Below are positions 1-11,990 of a stretch of 64,000 nt of DNA, one piece after another. The position numbers and the translations under genes are program-made. The notes under the pieces were generated by a model, which did no database searches, had not been told where the DNA came from, and saw only the letters and a program-made list of their open reading frames with translations. The DNA lies in the NCBI GenBank assembly GCA_015680685.1, contig MNCI01010510.1, forward strand, positions 128,186-192,185. The letters are read 5' to 3'. Each line of letters opens with the position of its first letter. Position 1 is the stretch's first letter. Source of the stretch: Gnetum montanum (taxonomy: Eukaryota; Streptophyta; Gnetopsida; Gnetales; Gnetaceae).

Positions 1-364
1 TAGGAAAGCAATAAATAACATTAAATAAACCTATCCATGTACTGCAAGGTTTATCCACAAAGCTCGTCTTTATTGCCGTACACAACTTGCGTTCAGGTAC
101 AAAGCTGCTCGAATAAAGAACCGTTCACTTGGGGGACTCCTACTGTAGGCACATGGAAAATATTCTATCTCTGGGGTGATCAATTCCCCAGAGCTTCGCT
201 ACTTCTAATCTCTATATATCGAAATGAGGGGAGTGCCGCCTCTTATTTATATATTTGGCAGCAGACTGCGATATCGTGTACGCGATATCGCAGGGGATGT
301 GATATCACGGTGGCCACAATATCGCGTATGCGATATCGCGGCTTGTGCATATCACATCTCATCA
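1..364 (-). repeat. LTR (partial) of an Athila-like element lying off the left edge
   Basis: This is the right-hand part of a family LTR, read antisense on the plus strand. It has the tract AAAGCTCGTCTTTATT, the phrase GACTCCTACTGTAGGCAC, an antisense TATA box (TTATTTATA near 244-252) and a U3 made of CGATATCG palindromes at about 268-340. It ends at the family terminus CTCATCA (358-364). The next base starts the middle of a different LTR, so this element appears inserted into that LTR. The rest of the element lies outside the window. Confidence 0.8.
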
Positions 365-940
365 GACCTTATGCATGACTACGACTAGGATTACCAAGCG
401 CATGGCCTAGGTACACTATTGGCATACTAAGTAGTCAGACTTAAATGCTTGTGATTAAGTCGTACTCATTCCACATTTAAGGAGTTTAGGGTGAAGAGAT
501 ATTAACTATGAAAGCAATAAATAACAATAAAAATTAAATAATTCAACTTAGTGAATGCTGCAATGATGAAGTAATCTTGATATTTATTTCTGGTCATGTG
601 TGCGTCCAAGTACGTCACACTCAAATAAAGGTGCCATATAGTTACAATAATCACACTACGGACATGCACTGGGAGAGAGGGTTGAGAGGAAAAGCTAACA
701 AAAAGATCCTACTCTAATACTAAACTAACTTATTAAAATTGACTTCTTTCGCATGCATCCCATTGTGTATTTATAGGCTCACACGGGAACTACGATATCG
801 TGTATGTGATATTGCGGGTGCGATATAGAGGGTCTGATATCAGGACTCATCAGATATCAAGGGTCTAATAATAGGGGTTTGATAACAGCACCTGGTTAAC
901 AAGGGTCCAATATCAGCACCTGACAAACCATGATTCATCA
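365..940 (-). repeat. LTR (partial) of a second Athila-like element
   Basis: The segment begins in mid-LTR (GATTACCAAGCG near 391, matching the LTR interior elsewhere) and ends at TTCATCA (934-940). The U3 part at about 790-935 carries many GATATC or decayed GATAT words. Integrase sequence of A2 resumes directly at 941, so this LTR is read as the right end of an element inserted into the A2 integrase region. Its left part and body lie off the left edge. Confidence 0.75.
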
Positions 941-1140
941 ATCATCATGGCCCTAGAAGGAAAAGTCTCATAAATAACATAAGGTCCTTCCCATAATGTT
1001 TGAAACTTAGTTCATTGAGATATGTGTGTAGGGTTCTAATAAAGAACCTTATCTCTTGGTTGAAATTTGACTTTTTTGATTTTTAGTTCATGATGCCTTT
1101 TATTATAGGCTTTATGTCACTCATTAGATAATAGGGCTAC
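941..1140 (-). pseudogene. Integrase C-terminal fragment of A2, left of the A1 insertion
   Basis: Antisense sequence matches the C-terminal integrase region of A1 (3980-4190) and A3 (33010-33200), including the stretch that reads KFQTLWEGPY in A1. It is cut at 940/941 by an LTR end and at 1140/1141 by the left LTR of A1. The same integrase reading resumes at 11101, to the right of A1. The last five bases (GCTAC) are the left target-site copy of A1. The fragment is non-functional. Confidence 0.75.
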
Positions 1141-1977
1141 TGATGAGTAGCGAGGTATCCCTACACTCAACCATACAAATACGAGTGTACACACACAATC
1201 CAGTCGAATTCCAAGGACTAAGTGCTTATGTGCCTTCATAGAAGCCAGATGGGTTAGTCAATCATTGTCTTCCCAAGCTTTCTTATATACTGCGATTGTA
1301 TGGTTAAGTAAACTTGAGGTATATGATTTTTATATATTTTCTGATGTTTTATGTCCTAGTGCTACAAAGGTATAAGTGAACTAATTAAGTAACTAATTTA
1401 ATTCAACTAATCGACTATGCTCTAACTAGTCCTAACACTAGCATCTGTTCCCACTTTCCATACACATCCTGAACCAATGCAATACTACTGGGATTACCAA
1501 ACGCTAATTTTTACTAGGTTACCAAGTGTTTCACACATGCTTGAAGTGGTCGTACTGAGTGTGCTTACTTGGAAGAGTTAACAAGGGGAGAGAGAACATT
1601 AATTAACTAAGGAAAGCATTAAATAACTATAAATAACATTAAATAAGCTATTTTGAATGCTGCAAAGTTTATCAAAAAGTTCATCTTTATTTTTGACCAC
1701 AAGGTGTGCTCATGTATACAATGCTCGAATAAAGATATGTTCACTTTATGACTCCTACTTCAAGCACTTAGAAATAATTCTAACTCTAAGGAAGGAAAAC
1801 TACAAGAGTTCAAGTAAGGGACTAAGACTAACGATGCAAACCAAGCGTGCCTGCCTCTTATTTATAGGAAATGAGGTGGGTCCTGACATCAGATGCTTGA
1901 TATCGCTTGGTGAGCTCTAATATTGTGGACCCGATATCGTGGATGTGATATCATGACCCTGATATCATAGTTCATCA
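1141..1977 (-). repeat. A1 3' LTR
   Basis: The LTR is 837 bp, starts TGATGAGTAGCGAGG and ends TTCATCA, and pairs with 10263-11100. The sense promoter TATA box is antisense at about 1859-1866. The short U3 (about 1867-1977) carries several GATATC palindromes. Sense-strand polypurine-like sequence (antisense TACCCCCACGAC) abuts it at 1978. Confidence 0.88.
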
Positions 1978-3816
1978 TACCCCCACGACTAAATGAAAAC
2001 TCATCCTCAAGTTCCTTACAAAATATTGGGAAGGTATGGGATTATTGACTGAATGACAACTGATGGTGACATGGGTGATAGACTCAAAGTGCCCAGTGAA
2101 CGGATTGACAAACATATTACAACATTGGTGTTTATAACCATTATGGTGAACACTATACATAGATAACATCCAGACCCTTATTTGACAGCTTGAAGATACA
2201 GAGAAGAAAATGGGGTGCATTGCTACCGATGTCGGAATGGTGCATTTCATTGTCCATCCATAGTTGCATGACCAAACTTATTTCTTGCATAAATGCTCTA
2301 TCTCCAATCCATCTTGAATGCTCCCCTTCTATCCCAGTCCATTGTTCATGTGATCACCATTTGCACACACAAAAAAATCATGAATTAGCAAGGATAGATA
2401 TGATACAATGTAGTTGATATCTTGCCCCAATATGAAGTACCTTGGCTAGGTTGTGGGTATGGTAGATATTGGGTTAGAGGTTTTTAATTGATAACTATCC
2501 TCAGTGTAGGGGTGAAATAGGTAATAGAATGGAAAAATTTGTAATAGGGCCCCCATGACTAAGAGTGAACATTCTGTAGCAATAGGGTGCAAATACTGTA
2601 GGAATAAGAAAGATAAGAGAAATAACAACGGTGAAGCCAATAAAATGGATGTCATGGATGGGGATGAAACAAGGAATGGTTGATTGCAAAGAATGTTTAA
2701 GGGAAAGAGCTTAATGATTGTATCATAAAGGAATGTTAGTGGGTCCTTCCCAAAGTAGGCTCATGCCTTTTATGCCCTGATAGACCTACAACCCAAAGAG
2801 TCCGTAGGCTCTAGGAATGACGTATGGAACAATGGTTAAGAACTTACCCACAAGAACTTACCAAAGACAAACAATGCCTCAACCAAGATATAGACTGATC
2901 ATAAAACCAGTAATGAGGTGGAATATGGGAAGAAATATGGAAGGAGAGGAGAAAATGCAATGGAATCCCAAGAGCAAGGTTGTGTAAAGTCCCTTTTGTA
3001 TTAGATGGTTACAGTGACTAAATAGAATTCATTCCAAATCTAGATTTATACAAACCACATTCAGTGACCTTGCATCAACACATTTGACCAACCCGTCCCC
3101 TTAAAGAAACAAGAATGCATTCATAGAGTCACCACCATTCCAAGGAGAGAAAGAGAGAGAAGCACAAAGTGAGAAAGGACCTTAGGTAGAGGGAACCTTC
3201 AGGCATGGGTAACATGTCTTTCCAGTGCCATAACTAGTGTTTGTAGCCCATATTTAATTATTATGTCTAAGGGGTGTGCTTTGAATTCTCACCATTTTTT
3301 TGACATGAGAACAACATCATGCAAAGACTTATTTAATTCATTCAACTTCCTGATAACCCATGAAAAGCATCCAAGTACCCAAGATAATAGCTAGCACAAG
3401 TACATTGAATCCCCTTGAAGTCACACCCTTTTCAACCATTGAGTTCTTCCTTGGTTTGAAGAATACCAAGTCACCAATTCATTTAGAAGTTTATTTAGAA
3501 AAAGTGATAGTACATTTCCAAGACAAGAGAGACCATAGAGTTGAATGGAGGAATGGATGACATGGATTCATTGCCTATTTTATCAAAAGAGCCATATCTT
3601 AGTATCAACATTGAAAATCAAAGGTAAAAACCCAACATTAACAATCAACACCATTATAGTACAATCCACCATCATGAGCGCTTATTGTATGACGAGTGAA
3701 AGTAAATCAAACAAAGAAATAGTAAAAAAATATGAATGATGGTGTAAAACAAAAATATGTAAAATTGAAAAGATGTGTAAAACAAAAATACAAAAAGAGC
3801 CAAGGGCTTAGAATGG
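1978..3816 (-). other. A1 non-coding 3' region between integrase and 3' LTR
   Basis: About 1.8 kb with no convincing ORF. Read on the minus strand it holds three short blocks shared with A3, G1 and G2: near 3408-3430 (GTGTGACTTCAAGGGGATT), near 3197-3230 (AAAGACATGTTACCCATG) and near 2739-2762 (GAGCCTACTTTGGGAAGGA). Athila-group elements often have a long region or env-like ORF here. I see no env-like frame. Confidence 0.7.
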
Positions 3817-5110
3817 TTAGCACTGATAGCCATCTCCCCCATGACTAAGTTGGAAGGAGGAGATCCAAAATAATGAGTAGGGTTGTCCACCAACAGAGGT
3901 AGTATTGGTACTGGCTATTCTAGGCTTATGGAAAGGTTTGGTTTGTTGGATGTTGACCAACAATTTCTTATTCGGGCTCTTAGGTTTGTAAATCATCATG
4001 GCCCTTGAAGGAAAAGTTGCATGAATAATATAAGGTCCTTCCCACAGCGTTTGAAATTTAGTGCATTGTGGCACATGTGTGGGGTTCCAATAAAGTACCT
4101 TATCTCTTGGTTGGTATTTAACTTTCCTAATTTTTAGGTCATGAAGTTTTTTATTAAAGGCCTTGTGCAATTCATTAGATGACAAGGTGGCTAATCAATT
4201 CTCATCTAGCAGGTTAAGGTTCATTAACCATTCTTTTTGTGCTAGATTGAGGTCGAGGTTGAGGTCACATGCCATGGATAGTGTATGGAGCTATGCTTGA
4301 ATAGGAAGCATTGGAAGTTTACCGTACACTAACTCATAGGGAGAGTAGCCTATAAGGAGTTTCCATGTGGAGCGGTATGCCCAAAGAACATCATTCAATT
4401 TGGTGCTCTAGTCTTGCCTATATTTGCTAATGGTTCATGTCAATATTTTCATAATCTCCATATTGGTGACCTCAACTTGACCATTCACTTGAGGATGATA
4501 TGGTGTAGTCAATCTATGCCCAACTCCCAAGTGTTGCATTAATTTTCAGAAAGTCGCACCTGTAAAGTGTGTACCATTGTTAGAAATAAGTGCACGAGGC
4601 ACACCAAACCTATTTACAATTTACTATTGAACAAATCGTGCAATGGTAGATGATGTACAATCCATAATAGTGGCTACTTCTGTCCACTTTGTGAAATAGT
4701 CAATAGCAACAACAATGTAGGCTTTTCCATTGGACATTGGTGTAATAGGCCCCATAAAATCAATTCCCCATATGTTGAAGGGTTCTAAGGGCTGAATCCA
4801 TTTTTGTGGACCCTCCATCCTAGTAGTCATTCCCCCATTACGTTGGCAATGCTCAGAAGATTGGAAAGAATGATGAGTGTCTTGGAACAATGTAGGCCAA
4901 TAATATCTTGTAAGTAGGATTTTAATGGTTGTTTGTCTCCCTGCGTAATGACCCCCACAAGGGCCCTCATGAGTGTCTTGGAGAACTCATAATTGATCTA
5001 CATTGGGAACACACCATCAAACCAAGCCATTAGGACATACCTTATAAAGGTGTCCATTGATTTCTATGAAATATTTGGCTTGGTGTAGAAATTGTTATTT
5101 TTTTAACGTC
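3817..5110 (-). pseudogene. A1 integrase (decayed)
   Basis: Integrase would insert the element cDNA into the host genome. A zinc-binding-type N-terminus is traceable (HEGPCGGHY, then HSF and EHCQ). The core follows as WGIDFMGPITPMSNGKAYIV, which holds the first catalytic Asp. The second catalytic Asp region reads ISNNGTHF, with Asp changed to Asn, and the Glu region reads NGQVEVTN. The C-terminal part (3817-4185) reads KVLYWNPTHVPQC and WEGPYIIH. Several stops and frame shifts interrupt it. The order and wording match Athila/Tat integrases. There is no chromodomain. The protein cannot be functional. Confidence 0.82.
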
Positions 5111-6620
5111 TAACTCTTGTGGTGTTTCTTGTGTAAGGAGATAGGTAAGAATGCTACTATACCAATTTATTTCCATGGTTAATTGATTATTTACTACACC
5201 TGCAAAGAGGAATTCATTAGAAAAGTGATCAAAAAGTGGATATTCATCCTCTTTGTTGTCTCATCTCAATCGGGATGAATGATCAACAACAACGTTCTTG
5301 GTGCCTTTACGATCTATCATCATAAGATCAAACTCTTGTAAGATTATGAGCTATCGTATGATGCGAGGGCTCACCATTGGTTTATTCAGCAAGAACCAAA
5401 TTGCACTATGTTCTGTGTGTACAAATACCTTATAGCCCAATACATAGTGCCTAAAATTATCTAGTGCAAACACCATAGCCATTAACTCCTTTTCTATTGT
5501 GGTGTAGTTAAGCTGTGCACCAACAATACTTCAACTCATGCAGTCAATGTAATAGGGTTGTTTCTGGTCATCTAACTGAGTGAGTATGGCTCCTAAGGCA
5601 AAGTTGGACGTATTAGTCATTATGTGGAATGGTTTGGACTAGTCAGGAGCTTGTAGAATGGGTGTTTCTAAAAGCTTCTGCTTCAAGGTTTGGAAAGCTA
5701 GTTCACATTCTTTGGTCCATTCAAAAGGTACATCCTTTTTCGTTAGTTCAACCAATGGTTTTGCAACCTTTGAAAAGTTCTCTATGAATCTTCTATAATA
5801 GCCAGTCTGTCCAAGGAATGATTGTATGTCTTTTACCATTTCAAGTTGATGTGTGATTTCTTGGATGACTTTGATCTTTTCAAGGTCTACCTCTATCCCT
5901 GTTTGTGAAATATTATACCCTAATACTACACCTTCTCAGATCATTAAATGGCTTTTTTGCTAGTTGAGCCTTATATTGGTTTTAACACATCATTTTAGTA
6001 CTTGCTCTAATTGGTCCAATGCTTGATCAAAGTCCACTCCGTAGGTGGAGAAATTGTCCATGAAGACCTTTATAGCATTTCCTATTTATTGTTGAAAGAT
6101 ACTCAAAACCAAATGTTGAAATGTTGCAAGAGCATTGAATAAGCTAAACAACATTTGTTTGTATGCAAATGTCCCCTAAGGACTTGTGAATGTGGTCTTG
6201 GCTTGGTCTTTTGGTGCTATTTGGATTTGGTTGTATCCATTGTACCCATCGAGAAAACTATAGTAGTAATGCCCTGCAATGGTATCTAAGACTTGGTCGA
6301 CGAATGGTAATGGAAAGTAGTCTTTTAATGTTGCCATGTTCAGTAGCCTAAAGTCTATACAAACCCTCCATTTACCTCCCTTTTTGGGCACAATAACTAA
6401 TGGACTAACCCATTCACTATCAGCAATGGGGTAGATGAACCTAGCTTTTAGAAGTTGTTCAATTTCTTCTTTAATCACTTGCTTCAACTTTGGGTTCAAT
6501 CACCTCTGTGGTTGTTGTTGAGGCTTCATGAAGGGGTCAGTGTAAATCCTATGTTCGCATATCCTAGGGTCTATTCTAGTTAATTTGGGATATGACCAAG
6601 CAAAGGCTTTTGACCATTTA
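5111..6620 (-). pseudogene. A1 reverse transcriptase and RNase H (decayed)
   Basis: The polymerase copies element RNA into cDNA and the linked RNase H degrades the template. RT reads NPKLKQVIKEEIEQLLKARF, then GGKWRVCIDFRLLN, FPLPFVDQVLD and FLDGYNGYNQIQIAP (6176-6499), close to the Athila RT signature. The catalytic box at about 6051-6065 reads FMDNF, so the second Asp of the usual DD pair is Asn. The connection region at 5639-5839 reads FLGQTGYYRRFIENFSKVA. RNase H remnants follow toward 5240 (AIWFL-type sequence). Stops and shifts break the frame throughout. Confidence 0.85.
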
Positions 6621-7560
6621 TTCACCATTTTTAGCAGTCTCTATTTTTGTTGAGGAGTAAGCTTAGCATTAATAATTACCGATTTTCCATTTTTGAGAAA
6701 TGTATACTCCATAGTGGTGGGAAATAGTTTTAAATCAAGGGGCTCTTGCTTAAAGTTTTTGGGGATTTCCAACTTCTCCCAGTTGATATTTTCAATGTCA
6801 AGACTTGGAAGTTGGCAATGGACTTGCCCTAATATATCTATGCTATCAATGTAAGTGCAAGTTAAACCCTTAGTTGGTTTCATGCATATATTTGAATTGC
6901 TCTCTTGGTTAGCTGTTAGCCACTGGGTGCCTTCCTGTCTTGTGGCTACTGCATACAGACATCTTTGTATGTTAGTTACTTGTGCACACTGGTTGCATGC
7001 AGACAATGTTAAATGTTGTACGAACTAGGACTTCTGCACGCAATTACACCTTATGTCACTGTATGTGATACATGGAACTTTCTTCTTCTCGATCTTTCTG
7101 AATGTATTTTCCTTTGATATCTCTAAGGAAAGATCACGTATTCCGAGGAATGTATCAATTGTGCTTAGCCATGCTCTTCCCATTATGATTGGGAAGTCCC
7201 GCTTATGGTTGTTGACTTGAATCACTAGGAAGTTGGCTGGATACGACCATCCACAAATAGTGGTGATGATGTCCTCCACTAGTCCTAATGGGATAGTGAT
7301 GGACTAGTCGGCCAGCTTTAAACATATGTTACTCTTTTTCAATGGAGGTAGGTTCTAGGATTTGTACATTTTTTGAGAGATTAAGTTGACACCAAAACCT
7401 GAATCCAAAAGGGCTTTGCAAGCTTCATTCCTAGCAATTTGTAAATATATAAGAGGACTCCTAGGATCAAAAAATTTCCTAGGAAGATGGCTAGCCTTAA
7501 TCTAATCGGTAATGGCATGCATCAACATGACTGTATGCATTGCATGTGGCCTTTAGTTTG
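6621..7560 (-). pseudogene. A1 aspartic protease and Cys-motif linker (decayed)
   Basis: The retroviral-type protease would process the polyprotein. Recognisable parts are the strand FPIIMGRAWLST and the phrase RDLSLEISKENTF (7025-7279). Upstream near 7380-7450 is the region equivalent to the catalytic DSG loop. Toward RT lies a linker that reads ACNQCAQ...IQRCLYAVAT (about 6945-7005), a C-x2-C...C pattern also present in A2, A3 and A4. Stops interrupt the frame. The function of the Cys linker is unknown to me. Confidence 0.75.
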
Positions 7561-10124
7561 AAGGGAGTTTCAAAGTTTCAAATGATGGTGAGGCCTTTGG
7601 AGAGTTAGCCACTTGTGATTGCAAGGACCTGGTTGGACTGTTGGTCCTAAAGAAAGGTCTCTTCTTTACATGGTTGTCCAAACCAATAGTAGGGTGAGGA
7701 TTAATAGCCCTTGTAGTGTTACATTGCTACGGTTGGGTAGGGAGCTTACCTTGCATGGCTGGAGTAGGTTGTAATGGAGTTAAGGGTGGAAGAGATGCAG
7801 TAAGATGAGAAGGATGGTACATTTGTGGAACATTACCCCTAGGAGAAGAAGTTCTATAATACTCATGGGCTTGGTAGTGAGGTTAGGGAGTGATGTGACT
7901 AGTAGAGTCACGTGGAGAGATTGGCTACTACACGTAGTATCCATACAAATTAGGTTGACGATAAGGGTACTATTGATGTGGTGGTGGAATTCCCCATGAT
8001 TATGGGTGTTGCCACTATTGATACTGCTCATCTGGTTGTGGTGGAGTTCCACTTGGATAATATATCAATGCTTGGTGGAATTGCCTTGGGTTACCTTGGG
8101 GATAAGATAACCTTCAGGGTGTTTTCCTTCTGTTTAATTGTGGGTTAAGTGCATACACCCCAAACTCCTACAGATGTGAGATTATAGGGTAACATCCCTT
8201 AGGCTGGTCATATTGGCATATCTCACATCCACCATCATTGTCTGTATCTGAATCCACAACCTCTTTGATGATGGCAACTTTTCCCTTACCTTTCTTACGA
8301 GCATATTCAGCTTCTCTTTTTTTTTCTCCTTTCTCAATCACTACCTTCCTCTCTAGACTCCTCTACTATTTTGAGAACTGTTTAAAATCTATTATTTAGG
8401 GAGTCCCACATTTGATCCACCTTTGCCGATACTTCCAATGCAAGTTTTTGAATGGATAAGGTTTTCCTATTCACCATCTCTTCAAGTGGTGACTCTTCTT
8501 CATCCTCAAAAAATCTAACTCCCTTATTTCGAAGGAAAGGATCTCTGTTATATTCTTCTACACTCTCTCTTTTCCTTAACTCACCTTTCTCTTTAGCAAC
8601 TTCCTCCAACAATCTTTGTACTTGATGGAACCTAAGCTCAGATAGCCTTCCTTGGGCATAAGTCCCAAGGGTTCTTCATGTTTTGTGCCTAAGCCCATCT
8701 ATGAGATGGTGTAGTTGTTCCACTTGCGAGTAACCATGGCCTGGGAAATGATGTAACGGTGCATAATATCGGCCCATGGTAGCATCCAAGGGTTCATGTC
8801 CTCCTTGTTTCCATCCTTGGATTTACTTCTACAGGTTGAACACTCGTGAGTATGTCTGATACTTATTGTTGAATAGCTCTAACATGGTACTCCATTGGTG
8901 AATGGATTCCAGTTCTAAGGATCGATACTAGCTTTCCGCTTCCTTGATCATTGTCTATGAAAACAACTTGAGTTTTGCCACTTGTTTTCTATGTTTTGCA
9001 AGGCACTTGCATCATAAAATGCTTGCAAATGATTTTGAAGATCAGTGTTGTATTCCCCTTCAAATCATGGGATATTGTTCATGTCTAATCTTTTGATCCT
9101 GCTATCTTTTTGGTGCCTTGTTGGGATTCTAACAGCCTCAGTTATATCTAGCATAGTTTAGGTAGTGAGTATAGGTTCATCATGATCGTACTATTTATGG
9201 CATCTATGATTCCTATGTTGTTCCCTACTCTCCCTCCTTTCATGATGAGTTTCTCTAGAATGCCTTTGTCCCCTTTCTCGGCTGCTTTATCTATGATTTT
9301 TGTTTCGCTTACCATTATCCTCAGGGTCTTTTCCTTTGCAACTACATCTAGATCCTAAAGGAGAGGGTGAAGGAGATGATGAAGGTGAAGAAGAAGAATG
9401 ACCATCATCATGATGGTGCCTACTTTCTTCTCTTCAGTGGTCATGACCTCGATTGTGGTTACGATTAGAATGTCCTTCTTTGTCATGTGTTCGTGTTCCT
9501 TTTTTAGATCCTTTATGTCCATTAGTACCAGAATCTGGGTTATGGATAGTTGAGTGAAGATTCTGATACACCACCCCTTGACCGAAGTCAATGGGAGGAA
9601 CATCATTGTGTGGGAGACCTCTTGAGGTAGGTTCACCACCCTCAGTTTCACCTATGACATACGGGACATTCAAAGATAACTTTCCCTTCATGGATTCATA
9701 ACATCTCTCTTGTTGTAGATCCCTTTGACGTTGTGCCTCCATGGGTCAATACTCTCTCAAGTTGTGATCATGCACAATGTACTCTACCTGTAAGTGCTAC
9801 ATACCAATTCATGTGAGAGCACGAAGAAGCATGCCCGAGACTGAGAAATCAAGAGGTAACACTATGTTATCTTTTAAATCACACCAACACAGTTGTTCAT
9901 CCNGAGCAATCAAGAGGTAACACTATGTTATCTTTTAAATCACACCAACACAGTTGTTCATCCTGGTGGAGGATAAAGGTAAAGTTTGATATATACTCAT
10001 TGGGAGGAACATATACCCCATGAAACTATTGGGGGAATAGTAGATTATCATGTGTACTACGCCTCTGATTGTTCCCTATAAAAGACCTCAGCAGTGAAAC
10101 ACTCTCATAAGAAGAAGGAGACAT
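7561..10124 (-). pseudogene. A1 gag (decayed)
   Basis: Gag forms the particle that packages the RNA. The start is placed at 10124, where the sense strand reads MSPSSYES, equivalent to the start of A3 gag. The N-terminal part includes the phrase HQDEQLCW. A low-complexity segment follows (about 9350-9560) with SSSSPSSSPSPSP and His/Asp/Arg-rich text. The core, near 8600-8950, is a retrotransposon-gag domain, and the C-terminus (about 7560-8250) is rich in His, Pro, Gln and Tyr. The frame is broken by stops, and an N with a 56-bp duplication lies at 9847-9963. Confidence 0.8.
9847..9963. repeat. 56-bp exact duplication flanking a single N
   Basis: Positions 9847-9902 are repeated at 9908-9963, separated by N at 9903 and four bases. 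The other copies of gag have only one version of this stretch. This pattern fits two contig ends that overlap but were joined by an N rather than merged. Confidence 0.85.
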
Positions 10125-10240
10125 AATTGTCTATTCAATGTGCAATACTTTTCGTTTCAATAATGGTAAGATAACTAACCCTAAGGGTTCGTTCCAATGA
10201 TGGGAAGATTTCCTAAGTTCTAGCTAGCGCACAAACAATA

Positions 10241-10262
10241 AAGTCCCTAGCAATGGTGCCAA
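10241..10262 (-). promoter_or_regulatory. A1 primer binding site, tRNA-Asp type
   Basis: The minus strand directly inside the 5' LTR reads TTGGCACCATTGCTAGGGAC. Plant tRNA-Asp(GUC) ends CCCCGGCAACGGCGCCA, whose complement is TGGCGCCGTTGCCGGGG. The differences are transitions expected from cytosine decay. The same site recurs in A2, A3, A4 and G2. Confidence 0.8.
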
Positions 10263-11100
10263 TGATAAGCAGAAAGGTATCCCTATGCTCAACCATATGA
10301 ATATGAGCATACATGCATGATCTAGTCAAATTCCAAGGACTAAGTGCTTATGTGCCTTCACAAAACTTAGATGGGTTAGTCAATCGTTGTCTTCCCAAGC
10401 TTACTTGTATAGCGTAATTTTATGGTTAAGTAAACTTGAGGTATATGATTTTTACATATTTTTTGATGTTTTATGTCTTGGTGCTACAAAGGGAGAAGTG
10501 AACTAATTAAGTAACTAATTTAATTCAACTAATCGACTATGCTCTAACTAGTCCTAACACTAGCATCCATTCCCACATGCTGTACACATCTTGAACTGGT
10601 GCAACACTACTAGGATTACCAAACACTAATTGTTATTGGGTTAACAAGTGTTCCATGCATGCTCAAAGTGGTCGTATTGAGTGTGCTTACTTGGGGAGAG
10701 TTAACAAGAGGAGAGAGAACATTAATTAACTAAGTAAAGCATTAAATAACTGTAAATAACATTAAATAAGCTATTCTGAATGATGCAAGGTTTATCACAA
10801 AGTTCATCTTTATTTATGACCACAAGGTGTGCTTAGGTACACAATGCTCGAATAAAGATCCATTCACTTTATGACTCCTACTACGAGCACTCAGAAATAA
10901 TTCTAACTCTGAGGAAGGAAAACTGCAAGAGTTCGAGTAAGGGACTAAGACTAACTATGCAAACCAAGCATGCCTACCTCTTATTTATAGGTGATGGGGT
11001 AGGTCTCGATATCAAATGCTCGATATTACTTGATGAGCTCCAATATTGTAGACCTGATATCATGGATGTGATATTGTAGCCCTGATATTGCAGTTCATCA
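10263..11100 (-). repeat. A1 5' LTR
   Basis: The LTR is 838 bp, from TGATAAGCAG to TTCATCA, and nearly the same length as its partner at 1141-1977. The antisense TATA box is at 10981-10988. The U3 at about 11009-11095 carries GATATC, GATATT and AATATT words. The right target-site copy ACTAC follows at 11101. Confidence 0.88.
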
Positions 11101-11990
11101 ACTACTAATCGATTTTTGTGTAGTAGGTTGAGATTCATTATTCATTCTTTTTGGGCTAGACATTGTTAAAAGTGTATGGAATTTAAATTGAATAGGAAGT
11201 GTTGGTAATTTATTGTACACAAGCTCATAGGGAGAGTAGCCTATAGGAAGTTTCTAAGTTGAGCAATAGGTCCAAAGGGCATCATTCAGTTTTATGCTCC
11301 AATCCTTCTGATACTTTTTAATAGTTCTTATTAGTATCTTTGTGATTTCCCTATTGGTAACCTTAGCTTGACCGTTAGCTTGGGGATGGTAAGGTGTTGT
11401 GAGTTTATGTTCAACCCCTAAGCATTGCATGAGCTTTAGAAAAGTGGTGCCTATAAAATGAGTTCCATTGTCAGAAATTAATGCACATGGCACACCAAAT
11501 CTATTTACAACATTTTTTTGTACAAACTGAGTAGCAGTAGAGGATGTATAGTTAATGATAGCTACTGCTTCTACTCATTTCGTATAATAGTCAACAGTGA
11601 CTATGATGTACGCCTTTCCATTTGACATGGGCATGATGGGACCCATAAAGTCAATACCCCATATGTCGAATGGTTCTAGTGGTTGAATCCATTGTTGAGG
11701 TCCTTTCATTTGAGTAGTCATTCCACCATCTCATTGGCATCATTCACAAGAGAGGATGTAATGGTAAGCATCCCTGAAGAGTGTTGACCAATAATACCCT
11801 GCCATCAGGATTTTAATGGCCATGCATCTCCCAACATAGTGTCCTCTATAAGGGCCTTCATGAGTGTCTTGGAGAATGCACAGTTGATCAGCATTAGGAA
11901 CACACCAACAAACCAGGCCATTAGCACACACCTTGTAGAAGTGTCCATTGATTTTCATGAAGTGCTTTATCTAGTGAAGAAACTACTATT
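11101..11990 (-). pseudogene. A2 integrase (main part, decayed)
   Basis: The readable 11254-11493 stretch gives MPCALISDNGTHFIG, then GVEHKLTTPYHPQANGQAKV and TNREITKIL, with the second catalytic Asp kept and the Glu position falling in the AKV/TNRE region. The first-Asp region lies near 11640 (antisense of a GIDFMGP-type phrase). The N-terminal part at 11740-11958 reads INGHFYKVCANGLV and HEGPYRGHYVGR, equivalent to the zinc-binding start. The C-terminal end continues at 941-1140 beyond A1. Stops interrupt the frame. Confidence 0.82.

Larger units (their letters stand above)
1141..11100 (-). mobile_element. A1: near full-length Athila-like Ty3/gypsy retrotransposon
   Basis: The element is about 9.96 kb on the minus strand. 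Two LTRs (1141-1977 and 10263-11100) enclose, in sense order, PBS, gag, protease, RT, RNase H, integrase, a long non-coding 3' region and a polypurine-like stretch. RT and integrase motifs and the tRNA-Asp-type PBS point to the Athila/Tat side of Ty3/gypsy rather than chromoviruses. Target-site copies are GCTAC (1136-1140) and ACTAC (11101-11105), four of five matching. It sits inside the integrase region of a related element, A2, in the same orientation. Many stops and frame breaks show it is long dead. A 56-bp duplication around an N at 9903 is probably an assembly fault. Confidence 0.88.

Noticed and set aside
268-345. Repeated CGATATCG words as a CRISPR-like or satellite array
   Set aside because: They lie in the U3 of an LTR, vary in spacing and recur at the same LTR position in other copies; there are no spacers.
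1978-3816. Possible env-like gene in the long 3' region of A1
   Set aside because: No frame longer than a few dozen codons and no signal peptide or membrane pattern shared with A3.
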